From: JBFFXF01 sp041569895
GTDB taxonomy: Bacteria > Planctomycetota > UBA8108 > JACQVS01
Reading direction: 5' to 3'
NCBI GenBank assembly: GCA_041569895.1
Contig: JBFFXF010000046.1
Coordinates: 1 to 34,032 of the forward strand
DNA: 34,032 bases
Shown here: piece after piece, positions 15,637 through 23,695 of the stretch
Layout of the letters: the number at the start of each line of letters is the position of its first letter
How positions within the stretch are numbered: position 1 is the first letter of the stretch
Translations under genes and position numbers: made by a program
Notes under the pieces: generated by a model
The model's database searches: none
What the model saw: only the letters and a program-made list of their open reading frames with translations
Told to the model about the DNA's origin: nothing

Positions 15637-17199
15637 GTGGTCAACAGAATCAGCGACAGCGGGCGGGTGGGAGTCGTCGGTGGCGGCCTCGGGGGTCTCG
15701 CCGCGGCGTGCACGCTCGCTGCCCGCGGTCACGACGTGGTGCTCTTCGAGGCGAACCCATGGCTCGGCGGCAAGGCGGCCGTGCTCGAGTCGGACGGCTT
15801 CCGCTTCGACATGGGTCCGACGATCCTGACGATGCCATCGGTCCTGCGACGCATCTACGCCGAGGCCGGACGCCGCCTCGAGGACGAGCTCGAGCTCGTC
15901 GAGCTCGACCCGCAGTGGCGGTGCTTCTTCGAGGACGGCAATGTCCTCGACCTGCGCTCCGACGTGGACGCGATGGCCGACGCGATCGGCCGCTTCGCCA
16001 CCGCCGACGACTCCCGCGGTTACCGCGAGTTCATCGACTTCTCCGACAAGCTGCGCGAGATCTCCGAGCGCTACTTCTTCTGGAGGTCGGTCGGCTCGAT
16101 CCGCGACACCTTCGACCTCAAGGGCTCGTTCGATCTCTCGGTGCTGTCGGACATCCTGTCGATGAAGCCCGGCAGGACGGTCGCCGGCGCGGTGCGCCAG
16201 CACGTTCGCGACCCGCGGGTCGCGCAGACGCTCGACCACTTCACGCAGTACGTCGGCTCCGCGCCGGACGCATCCCCCGCCGTGCTGTGCGGCATCGCGA
16301 CGATGCAGACCGGCGAGGGCGTCTGGTATCCCGTCGGCGGCACGCGAGCGGTGCCGGTGGCGCTCGAGAAGCTCGCGCGCGAGCTCGGCGTCAAGCTGCG
16401 CCCCGAGACGCCGATCACGCGCATCACGCACAGTGACGGCCGCGTCACCGGCGTCGACACCGCGAGCGGCGAGCACGTCCCGCTGGCCGCCGTGGTCTCG
16501 AACATGGACTCGGTCCGGACGCACGAGGAGCTGATCGGCGGTCGCGCCGCGACGAGATTCAAGAAGCGACGGAGCTACGAGCCGGCCTGCTCCGGCGTCG
16601 TGCTCTACCTCGGACTCGACCGCGCGTACGATCACCTCCTGCACCACAACTTCGTCTTCTCCCGCGACGCCGAGGAGGAGTTCGAGGAGATCTACCGGCG
16701 AGGCCAGCCGGCTGCCGATCCGTCGTGCTACGTCTGCGCGCCGGCGCGCAGCGAGTCCGCCGTGGCGCCGACGGGCGGCGAGGCGCTCTACGTGCTCGTC
16801 CACACGCCCTATCTGCGACCGGGCCACGACTGGTCGACCATGCTTCCGGAGTACCGGCGAGTCATCCTCGACAAGCTGCGGCGCGTCGCCGGGCTCGAGG
16901 ATATCGAGGACCGCATCGTCTTCGAGTCGGCGCTGACGCCGCAGAGCATCCACGATCGTTACCGCGTGCTCGACGGCGCCATCTACGGTCTCGCGAGCCA
17001 CGGCCGGTTCCTCGGCGCCTTCAAGCCGGCGAACCGCAGCCGCGACCTCGAGGGGCTCTACCTCGCCGGTGGCGCCGCGCACCCCGGACCCGGCATGCCG
17101 ATGGTGCTGATGTCCGGCTGGATCGCCGCCGACTGCGTCGACGAGGACCGTCCGGTGAGCTCCACGAGCCCGAGGGAGCCGTGTCTGTCGCGAGCGTGA
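15637..17199 (+). CDS. crtP: Diaponeurosporene oxygenase (CrtP-type)
   Basis: 520 residues from GTG 15637, which has a strong GGAAGGAG site 7 bases upstream and sits one base after the previous stop. It belongs to the phytoene desaturase superfamily (VGVVGGGLGGLAAACTLAA; DGFRFDMGPTILTMPS; AGGAAHPGPGMPMVLMSG). Its middle resembles Staphylococcus CrtP rather than CrtN: HFTQYVGSAPDASPAVL, WYPVGGTRAVPVALEKLARE, and LLHHNFVFSRD. CrtP oxidises the terminal methyl group of the C30 chain to the aldehyde, the substrate of the dehydrogenase before it. Its last 19 bases overlap the acyltransferase start. Confidence 0.87.
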   Translation: MVNRISDSGRVGVVGGGLGGLAAACTLAARGHDVVLFEANPWLGGKAAVLESDGFRFDMGPTILTMPSVLRRIYAEAGRRLEDELELVELDPQWRCFFEDGNVLDLRSDVDAMADAIGRFATADDSRGYREFIDFSDKLREISERYFFWRSVGSIRDTFDLKGSFDLSVLSDILSMKPGRTVAGAVRQHVRDPRVAQTLDHFTQYVGSAPDASPAVLCGIATMQTGEGVWYPVGGTRAVPVALEKLARELGVKLRPETPITRITHSDGRVTGVDTASGEHVPLAAVVSNMDSVRTHEELIGGRAATRFKKRRSYEPACSGVVLYLGLDRAYDHLLHHNFVFSRDAEEEFEEIYRRGQPAADPSCYVCAPARSESAVAPTGGEALYVLVHTPYLRPGHDWSTMLPEYRRVILDKLRRVAGLEDIEDRIVFESALTPQSIHDRYRVLDGAIYGLASHGRFLGAFKPANRSRDLEGLYLAGGAAHPGPGMPMVLMSGWIAADCVDEDRPVSSTSPREPCLSRA

Positions 17200-18008
17200 C
17201 CGCGCCGATTGAGCGCATGACGGCGACCACCGACCTGCCGCCGAGGTCGGTCGTGCTGAAATGGCTCTTCGGCCGCTACGCGCGCCGATACCTCCGCCGC
17301 CACTTCCACGCCGTCCGCGTCCGATTCGAGGACCCGTCGGTCCTCGAATCGCGTGGGCCGCTCGTCATCTGCGTCAACCACGCCTCGTGGTGGGACCCGA
17401 TGGTCGGTCTCGTCCTGGCCGAGTCCCGCTTCGGCGATCGACGTCACCACGCGCCGATCGCGGCGCACGCGCTCGAGGCGTACGGTTTTCTGCGGCGACT
17501 CGGCTTCTTCGGCGTCGAGCAGGGCACGTTCCGCGGCGCGCGCGAGTTCCTGCGTGCCGCCTCGGCGGTCTGCGCTCGACCGGACGGGGCGCTCTGGCTA
17601 ACCCCGCAGGGCGACTTCCGCGACGTGCGCGAGCGTCCGACGCGGCTGCGCGAGGGCGTCGGCCACCTCCTGGCGCGCCTGGAGCGCGCGACGGTGCTGC
17701 CGCTGGCGATCGAGTACCCCTTCTGGCAAGAGCGCACGCCCGAGGCGCTCGTGCTCGCCGGCGCGCCGATCCCGGTCGACGGCGGATCGCGACGCCGGCC
17801 ACGCGAGTGGACAGCGCTGGTGGCGCGACGACTCGAGGAGACCCAGGACTCGCTCGCGGAGCTGTCGATCGCGCGGCGGGGTGAAGCCTTCGAGACCCTG
17901 CTCGGCGGCCGCGCCGGCGTCGGCTGGATCTACGATTCCTGGCGTCGTCTGGTCGCGCGTGTGCGTGGTCGATCGTTCCATGACGAGCACGGGGAGCTCG
18001 ATCGATGA
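17181..18008 (+). CDS. crtO: CrtO-like acyltransferase (PlsC fold)
   Basis: 275 residues. I choose GTG 17181 because GAGGGAG precedes it; ATG 17217 is a possible later start, giving 263 residues. The HX4D acyltransferase motif is clear (NHASWWDP, His67 and Asp72), followed by GVEQGTFRGAREFL and LTPQGDFRDVRERP, which match the G-x-F-x-x-G and second substrate blocks of lysophospholipid-type acyltransferases. In staphyloxanthin-type pathways CrtO esterifies a fatty acid to the glycosyl residue of the carotenoid. The overlap with crtP (19 bases) and with crtQ (ATGA) shows coupled translation. The name rests on both motif and context. Confidence 0.8.
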   Translation: MSVASVTAPIERMTATTDLPPRSVVLKWLFGRYARRYLRRHFHAVRVRFEDPSVLESRGPLVICVNHASWWDPMVGLVLAESRFGDRRHHAPIAAHALEAYGFLRRLGFFGVEQGTFRGAREFLRAASAVCARPDGALWLTPQGDFRDVRERPTRLREGVGHLLARLERATVLPLAIEYPFWQERTPEALVLAGAPIPVDGGSRRRPREWTALVARRLEETQDSLAELSIARRGEAFETLLGGRAGVGWIYDSWRRLVARVRGRSFHDEHGELDR

Positions 18009-19219
18009 CGGCGACCGTCGAGACGGCATGGATCGTGTTCGCGGCGGTGGCGGCGCTCTTCGCCGTGCTGCCGGCGTGCGTCTACTTCGCCAACACCCGC
18101 CTCTACCGACCTCCGCGGCGCACCGGAATCGACCTGCCTCCGGTCTCCCTGCTGATCCCGGCGCGCGACGAGGAGCGATCGATCCGTCCCGCCGTCGAGT
18201 CGGCGCTCGCGAGCGAGGGGATCGACCTCGAGGTCGTCGTCCTCGACGACGGCTCGACGGACGCGACGCGCAGCATCGTCGAGAGCATCGCCGCGCGCGA
18301 TGCCCGAGTCCGGGTGCTCGACGCGCCGCCGCTGCCCGACGGCTGGTGCGGCAAGCAGCACGCGTGCTGGACGCTGGCGCACCACGCGCGGCACGAAGTG
18401 CTCGCGTTCATCGACGCCGACGTGCGCCTCGCGCCCACGGGACTCGCGCGCAGCGTCGAGCAGCTGGTCGGCGGTCGCGCCGGGCTGGTCAGCGGCGTGC
18501 CCCTCGAGGAGACCGGGACGTTCTTCGAGCGTCTGTTACTGCCCCTGATCCACTTCCTGCTGCTCGGCTTTCTGCCGATCTGGCGCATGCGCGCCTCGAC
18601 GGGTCCGGCGTACGCGGCCGGGTGCGGGCAGCTCTTCGTCACCACGAAGGACGCGTATGGCCGCGCCGGCGGACACCGGGCGATCCGGAAATCGCTGCAC
18701 GACGGCGTCACACTGCCGGCGGCGTATCGGAGGGCAGGACTGCTCACGGACCTCTTCGACGCCACCGACGTGGCGCGCTGTCGCATGTACCGCAGCGCCC
18801 ATGGTGTGCTCGTCGGACTGGCGAAGAACGCCACCGAGGGACTCGCGCATCCGGCGCGCATCGTGCCGATCACGGCGCTCCTGATCGTCGGTCAGGTGGC
18901 GCCGGCGGCGGTCGTGTTGCTCGCGTTCGCCGGACTCGTCTTGTTGCCCGCGATGGCGGGATGGCTGTTCCTCGCGGCGTGGGGTTGCGGCGCGCTGGTG
19001 CGAGTCGACGCGGCGTCGCGTTTCCGCCAGTCGGCGCTCGGGGCGGCGCTCCATCCCGCCGGCGTCCTCGCCCTGGTCGCGATCCAGTGGTACGCGCTCG
19101 GCAGGCAGATCGCCGGTCGGCCATCGACGTGGAAGGGTCGCTCGTACGGCTCGGGCACGGCGGAGTCGACCGCCGGAGGGCGACTCGGGCTCGCGTCCCC
19201 GGGCGAGAGGCGGCCATGA
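18005..19219 (+). CDS. crtQ: CrtQ-like family 2 glycosyltransferase
   Basis: 404 residues, start overlapping the previous stop as ATGA. One N-terminal membrane helix (residues 8-30) precedes a GT-A domain: VSLLIPARDEERSI, VVLDDGSTDATRS (81-89) and FIDADV (DxD at 137-139), then the ACGxW-like GKQHACWTLA. Two or three C-terminal membrane helices (about 290-345) keep it at the membrane. In C30 pathways CrtQ attaches a sugar to the carboxyl end of the carotenoid acid. CrtO would then acylate the sugar. The stop overlaps the next gene's ATG. Confidence 0.82.
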   Translation: MTATVETAWIVFAAVAALFAVLPACVYFANTRLYRPPRRTGIDLPPVSLLIPARDEERSIRPAVESALASEGIDLEVVVLDDGSTDATRSIVESIAARDARVRVLDAPPLPDGWCGKQHACWTLAHHARHEVLAFIDADVRLAPTGLARSVEQLVGGRAGLVSGVPLEETGTFFERLLLPLIHFLLLGFLPIWRMRASTGPAYAAGCGQLFVTTKDAYGRAGGHRAIRKSLHDGVTLPAAYRRAGLLTDLFDATDVARCRMYRSAHGVLVGLAKNATEGLAHPARIVPITALLIVGQVAPAAVVLLAFAGLVLLPAMAGWLFLAAWGCGALVRVDAASRFRQSALGAALHPAGVLALVAIQWYALGRQIAGRPSTWKGRSYGSGTAESTAGGRLGLASPGERRP

Positions 19220-21234
19220 TGTCGGCCCGGTCGGCCCGGATGTCGGCCCGGATGTCGGCGACGGCGGGCACGCGCCGTCCGCTGTCATCGATACTCTGGC
19301 CGCTCGCCTCCGCAGGAAACTGCACGGCGCTCGCGGTCGTCGCGATCGTTCTGGCGAGCTGGCCTTCGCTCGTGCGCGAGGACGGTCGCGCGTCCACCGC
19401 AGGACCCGGGACCCTCGCCGCGCCGACGCCACTCCCGCCGGCCGGAGACCGCGCCGACCGGGTGCTCCTCGTCGTCATCGACGCGCTGCGAGAGGACACC
19501 GCGAAGGACGAGGCCGTGATGCCGAACCTCGCGCGCCTCGCACGCGATGGCGGCCGTGGAATCGCGATGGTCGAGTCGGCGGTTCCGTCCACGGTCGCCG
19601 GGATTCGCGCCATCGCCACCGGCGCAGTCCCCGCGCCGGCGTCGTTCCTGGAGGACTTCGGCGCGCGCCCCGAGAACGACGGCGGGCTCTTCGAGATTGT
19701 CCGCGAGTCCGGCGGTCGGTCGTTCGTCGCGGGCAGCAGCCTGTGGACCGACCTGTACGGCGCGTGGATCGACGAGGCGTTCGTCGTGTCGACCGTGCAC
19801 GAGTCGGACGCGGAGGTCCTCGACGCCGCGACGGAGGCGCTCCGCGACGGCGCGTTCGACCTCGTCGTCGTCCACCTCGGCCGCTGCGACGATCTGGCGC
19901 ACCGCTTCGGCGCCACCAGCGAGGAGTACCGCGAGGGAGCGCGCTGGTGCGACGTTGCGCTGGGCGAGCTGGTCGACGTGGCCCCGCCCGGGACCGCGGT
20001 GCTGGTCACGTCGGACCACGGCGTGACGGAGTCGGGAGGTCACGCCGGGCCCGAGCCGATCGTCCGCCGCACGCCGCTGGTGACGCACGGCCCGGGCATG
20101 ACCCGCGGTGCGATCGGCGAGCTGCCGCAGCGCGCCGTGGCACGGCTCGCAACCGGAGCGCTCGGCTTGCCGGCCATCGACAGGCCGAGCGCCGGCGCCG
20201 GGCGAGCGCTCGAGAGCCGCTCGAGCGGCACTCTCGCCCTGCTCATGGCAGCGGCTCCGGCGCTGCTCGCCGCTCTCGTGTTCCTGGCGCTCGGTCACGC
20301 GGGCATCGTCCGTCGCTGGCAGCCATCGCTTCTCGATGCCGTCCTCTGGATCGCGCTCGGCCTGATCCTCCTCTCGGCGCCCGCTCTTGCGCTCCTCGTC
20401 GTGACCGCCGCGCTGGCGATCGCCGTCGCTGGCACGCGGCGCCTTCCGCGGCTGATCGACACGCGGAGCGTCGTGCTCGCGGCGCTCGCGGGCGTGTTCC
20501 TGGCCATCGGGCGCCTCGCCGATGGACGCGGGACGCTCGAGGAGGCCGCGACGACGGTGCCGGTCGCTCTGGCGGCAGGCGTCGTCGCGATTGCCGGTCT
20601 CGCGCTGGCGCGTGTTCTCTCGGCGAGACCGACGATCGCGATCTCGCCCGCGTTCGCCGGCGTCATGCTGATCGTCGCGGCGACGGGACTGGGACGGCTG
20701 ACCGGCGACACGCTCAGCCTCTCGAGCGTCGACGTCAGCACGGCGTTCACTCTGGTCGACGGACCGGGCGGGCTGCCGCTGGCGGTCGCCGTCGTCATGC
20801 TGCGCCACGCCCTGCCGGCGCTCGCGGTGCTGGTCGGCTTCGTGCCGTTCCTGCGACGCCGCGACTCGAGGCCGGGCGCGTTCTTCGCCGCCGCGGGAGC
20901 TGCGCTCGTCGGCGAGGCGGTCGTCTTCGGCGGCGCGCTGGCCCTGGCGGGAGACGACGTGGTCGACCTCTCGCTCGCCGTCAGCGGACTGGCGCGAGTC
21001 GTCTGCGAGATGACGTTCGTCTTCCTCGGCGCGACCTTCCTCCTCGCCGCAACGGCAGCCCTCACAGGCGTCACATCGTACCTGGTACCGAGCTCGTCCT
21101 CGTCCTCGTCCTCGAAACCCCTCCCCTTCAAAAAACAAACGGCACAAACCGCCACCGCGTCCGCTTCCACTCCCGGTACCGCGCCCCGAGCGTCTCCTCG
21201 AGCAGGCGCTCCTCCTCCGCCATGCGGTGATTGA
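19216..21234 (+). CDS. Membrane alkaline-phosphatase-superfamily transferase, GPI-EPT-like
   Basis: 672 residues; the ATG overlaps the crtQ stop. After one N-terminal helix (about 37-50), residues 80-320 form a type I phosphodiesterase domain: VLLVVIDALRED with metal-binding Asp89, VPSTVAGIRAIATG with likely nucleophile Thr126, HLGRCDDLAHRFG, and TSDHGVTESGGHAG. The pattern and the following block of about eight or more membrane helices resemble GPI ethanolamine-phosphate transferases (PIG-O/PIG-N type), which move phosphoethanolamine onto a sugar. As last gene of the carotenoid operon it may modify the glycosyl-carotenoid or a nearby lipid; this is inference. The first codons are a 12-bp repeat with several ATGs. 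The last about 45 residues are low complexity (eight Ser) and overlap the convergent gene by 107 bases. Confidence 0.72.
   Translation: MMSARSARMSARMSATAGTRRPLSSILWPLASAGNCTALAVVAIVLASWPSLVREDGRASTAGPGTLAAPTPLPPAGDRADRVLLVVIDALREDTAKDEAVMPNLARLARDGGRGIAMVESAVPSTVAGIRAIATGAVPAPASFLEDFGARPENDGGLFEIVRESGGRSFVAGSSLWTDLYGAWIDEAFVVSTVHESDAEVLDAATEALRDGAFDLVVVHLGRCDDLAHRFGATSEEYREGARWCDVALGELVDVAPPGTAVLVTSDHGVTESGGHAGPEPIVRRTPLVTHGPGMTRGAIGELPQRAVARLATGALGLPAIDRPSAGAGRALESRSSGTLALLMAAAPALLAALVFLALGHAGIVRRWQPSLLDAVLWIALGLILLSAPALALLVVTAALAIAVAGTRRLPRLIDTRSVVLAALAGVFLAIGRLADGRGTLEEAATTVPVALAAGVVAIAGLALARVLSARPTIAISPAFAGVMLIVAATGLGRLTGDTLSLSSVDVSTAFTLVDGPGGLPLAVAVVMLRHALPALAVLVGFVPFLRRRDSRPGAFFAAAGAALVGEAVVFGGALALAGDDVVDLSLAVSGLARVVCEMTFVFLGATFLLAATAALTGVTSYLVPSSSSSSSSKPLPFKKQTAQTATASASTPGTAPRASPRAGAPPPPCGD
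21093..21114 (-). repeat. Hexanucleotide tract (CTCGTC) at the end of two convergent genes
   Basis: CTCGTC repeated about 3.5 times. It is inside the last codons of the transferase gene on the plus strand, where it makes a poly-serine run, and 13 bases beyond the stop of the minus-strand methyltransferase gene. Confidence 0.65.
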
Positions 21235-21763
21235 TCACCGCGCCCAGCACGGCAGCGGCGATCACCACGCCGGGCACGTTTCCCATCACGGCGCTGATGC
21301 CGGCGCCGATCAGCAGGAGACCGAGGTAGAGCGGGTGGCGCAGGAGGCGATAGGGCCCGGTCGACACGAGCTCCTGATCCGCCGCGACGCGCACCGTGCG
21401 CGAGAACCACGGGCCGAGCGTGGCGAGCGACCAGTAGCGCAGCGCGACACCCGCGCCGTAGAGCGCCAGCGCCGCGGAGCGCCAGACGGTCTGCACGACC
21501 GGCGAGACGTTGCCGATCCGCAGGTGGTAGAGCGCGCCGGTGACGCCGAGCGTGAGGAGCAAAGCGCCGACCAGCAGCCAGAAGGTCGCGGCGCCGCCGC
21601 GCTGCTCTCCGCGCGAGCCGGAGCGCACGACGAGGAACTCCGCGAGCCACAATACTGTCGTCGTCCAGTAGACGACGGCCTCCCACGACGGGGTGAAGAC
21701 GAACTCCAACGGACACCTCGAGCGGATCGCCGGCTTGAATAACAGAGGACGTTCGAGGAGCAT
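21128..21763 (-). CDS. Isoprenylcysteine carboxyl methyltransferase-like membrane protein
   Basis: 211 residues with four or five membrane helices. The C-terminal signature of the ICMT/PEMT methyltransferase group is clear: LVSTGPYRLLRHPLYLGLLLIGAG, followed by an acidic EEERLLEETLGARYREWKRT near the end. These enzymes use S-adenosylmethionine; bacterial members have varied or unknown substrates (lipids, quinone-like or isoprenoid compounds). ATG 21763 gives a good N-terminus, though its ribosome site is weak. Its 3' end overlaps the convergent phosphodiesterase gene by 107 bases. Linkage to the carotenoid operon raises the possibility of carotenoid or lipid methylation, but opposite orientation weakens it. 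Confidence 0.8.
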   Translation of the reverse strand: MLLERPLLFKPAIRSRCPLEFVFTPSWEAVVYWTTTVLWLAEFLVVRSGSRGEQRGGAATFWLLVGALLLTLGVTGALYHLRIGNVSPVVQTVWRSAALALYGAGVALRYWSLATLGPWFSRTVRVAADQELVSTGPYRLLRHPLYLGLLLIGAGISAVMGNVPGVVIAAAVLGAVINHRMAEEERLLEETLGARYREWKRTRWRFVPFVF

Positions 21764-21835
21764 CAGTGTACCCGCACGGCGGCCAGCCGGATGCGGGAAA
21801 GCGCACGGCGAGCGAGAACGGAGAAGGGAGCTTCG

Positions 21836-22114
21836 ATGGCCGACAGAGAGAGGCTCGAGCTCGTCACGCTCGAGACCGCCAACACCGAGGCGGAAGCCCG
21901 GGTGATCGCCGCCATCCTGCAGGCGGACGGCATCCCGGTCTACGTGCAGGGGGATTCGCTCCAGGACGAGTTCGCCATCAGCCAGCGCGCCATGAACCTC
22001 TCGGCGGTCGAGGTGCGCGTGCCGAGGGCGTGCCTCGAGGACGCGCGCGCGGCGCTCGAGGCGCACCGCAGTGCCTGCGACGAGACCGAGGAGTCTCCGG
22101 ACGACCGGGGGTGA
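21836..22114 (+). CDS. DUF2007-domain small protein
   Basis: 92 residues with a strong GAGAAGGGAG site before ATG 21836. The fold pattern LVTLETANTEAEARVIAAILQADGIPVYVQGDS, then VEVRVPRACLEDARAALEAH, matches the DUF2007 'putative signal transducing protein' family, a ferredoxin-like domain often found as a small standalone gene in bacteria. No catalytic motif is visible and the role is unknown. Its TGA overlaps the next gene's GTG (GTGA at 22111-22114), so the two are translationally coupled. It is divergent from the ICMT-like gene. Confidence 0.82.
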   Translation: MADRERLELVTLETANTEAEARVIAAILQADGIPVYVQGDSLQDEFAISQRAMNLSAVEVRVPRACLEDARAALEAHRSACDETEESPDDRG

Positions 22115-23499
22115 TCGTGCCTCTCAGCTCGCGTCTCCCGGCCCGGGCCCGACTCCTGACCCTTGTCGCTCCCACGCTCTTCGCACTCGTTGGCTCCGCC
22201 AGCGGCACCGAGCGCCACACGGTGACCTCACCGGACGAGAGCTGGGAGTGTCGCGTCGAGCCGGGTCACCAGTTGAGGTCGTTCACCATCCGCAACGTCG
22301 GAGACGACGTCGTCGAGTCTCCGCGGATCGTCGTCAACGGCCGCCGCAACTGGTTCAGCACGCCGACGATTCTCGCCGAGATCCTGCGTCCCGAGATGAC
22401 CGAGCGCGAGAAGGCGATCGCCGTCTGGGACTTCCTCGCCCGCAACCGCTATCACGACCAGCCGGCGCACACGGACATCGAGGTGCACGATCCCGTGCGC
22501 TTCCTGAACGTCTGGGGCTACGGGTTCTGCGACGACTCGGCGACCAACTTCATGGTGCTCTGCCGCGAGGCGGGGCTCCGCGCGCGCGTGTGGGGTCTCT
22601 CCGGCCACGTGGTGCCGGAGGCGTACTTCGACGGCGGCTGGCACATGCTCGATCCCGACGGCGAGATCTACTATCTCGAGGACGACGGCGACACCATCGC
22701 GAGCGTCGAGACGCTCGCGCGCCGGCCCGATCTGATCTTTCGCCACCCGAGTCCGCTCTACAGGGACCCGATCAAGCTGGTCGAGATCTACTCCTCGACC
22801 GACAACAACCGCATCTCGACCTGGTACGACCGCACGTCCGAGGCGCGCCACACGATGGCGTTCTCGCTGCGGCCGGGCGAGGAGCTGCTGCGCTCGCGCG
22901 AGAACCGGGGGAAGTACTTCGCGACTCGCTTTCCGGACGCGCCGCGGCGCTTCGGCAACGGCCGCTTCACCTTCGAGCCGGTGATCGCCGGCGGCATCTT
23001 CGCTCGCGGCGCCGAGTCGGTCCGGGATCTGGAGGCGCGCCGCGATGGCGACTCCTGGCGGCTCGCGCCGACACGGGACGACAGCGCTGGTGTCCTCGTG
23101 TATTCCTTTGAGAGCCCGTATCCGTTCGTCGACGCGCAGGCCGAGATCGGCGCCCGACTCGACGGCGAGGGCGCCGCGTCGCTGGAGTTCTCCGAGAGCG
23201 ACGATGGCTGGACGCCGCTCTGGTCATCGACCGGCGGCGGCCTCGTCTCCACGACGGTGCCGATCGGCTCGTCCCTGCGAACGCGTGCGGGGCGTCCGGT
23301 GTGGTCGTACTCGCTGAGACTGACGCTGCGCGCGCCAGCCGGCTCGTCGGCCGCCGTCGACCGACTCCGTTTCACGAGCGACATCCAGCTCGCCCCGCAC
23401 TCGCTCCCGGATCTCCGATCCGGCGAGAACACCATCCGCTACATGGACGACACGACGGGGAGGCGAACCGTCGAGGTCATCATCGACCTGGCGGACTGA
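22111..23499 (+). CDS. Secreted transglutaminase-like protein
   Basis: 462 residues from GTG 22111, giving a signal peptide of about 30 residues (RLLTLVAPTLFALVGSASG). The central papain-like transglutaminase core has WGYGFCDDSATNFMVLC with Cys140, and FDGGWHMLDPDGE with His178 and Asp181, a complete catalytic triad. Residues about 250-460 look like beta-sandwich material ending near a DTTGRRTVEVIIDL strand. Bacterial members act as proteases, peptide ligases or deamidases, often on the cell surface; the specific reaction here is unknown. It overlaps the DUF2007 gene by 4 bases. A hexamer tract begins 7 bases after its stop. Confidence 0.83.
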   Translation: MIVPLSSRLPARARLLTLVAPTLFALVGSASGTERHTVTSPDESWECRVEPGHQLRSFTIRNVGDDVVESPRIVVNGRRNWFSTPTILAEILRPEMTEREKAIAVWDFLARNRYHDQPAHTDIEVHDPVRFLNVWGYGFCDDSATNFMVLCREAGLRARVWGLSGHVVPEAYFDGGWHMLDPDGEIYYLEDDGDTIASVETLARRPDLIFRHPSPLYRDPIKLVEIYSSTDNNRISTWYDRTSEARHTMAFSLRPGEELLRSRENRGKYFATRFPDAPRRFGNGRFTFEPVIAGGIFARGAESVRDLEARRDGDSWRLAPTRDDSAGVLVYSFESPYPFVDAQAEIGARLDGEGAASLEFSESDDGWTPLWSSTGGGLVSTTVPIGSSLRTRAGRPVWSYSLRLTLRAPAGSSAAVDRLRFTSDIQLAPHSLPDLRSGENTIRYMDDTTGRRTVEVIIDLAD

Positions 23500-23506
23500 G
23501 CTCTTC

Positions 23507-23659
23507 GACTCGGATTCGGATTCCGATTCCGATTCCGATGACCGAGTCCGATCTCCGACTCCGACTCGGACTCTGCCATCTGACCTCGGATCTCTGTCTC
23601 GGTCTCGGTCTCGGACGCGTACGCCCTTTCTCGAGGACGAGGACGAGGACGAGCACGAG
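23507..23659 (+). repeat. Degenerate hexanucleotide tracts between convergent genes
   Basis: Three runs fill most of the 196-base gap: GATTCC/GACTCC-type units at 23507-23573, TCGGTC units around 23597-23616, and GAGGAC units at 23631-23659. They lie between the stops of the transglutaminase-like gene and the PEP-domain gene. An 18-base piece (23534-23551) recurs exactly at 27288-27305. Nothing else is seen in the gap. Confidence 0.75.
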
Positions 23660-23695
23660 TCGGCGTGGACCTCATCCGCCTGTCTCTGTTCGCCT

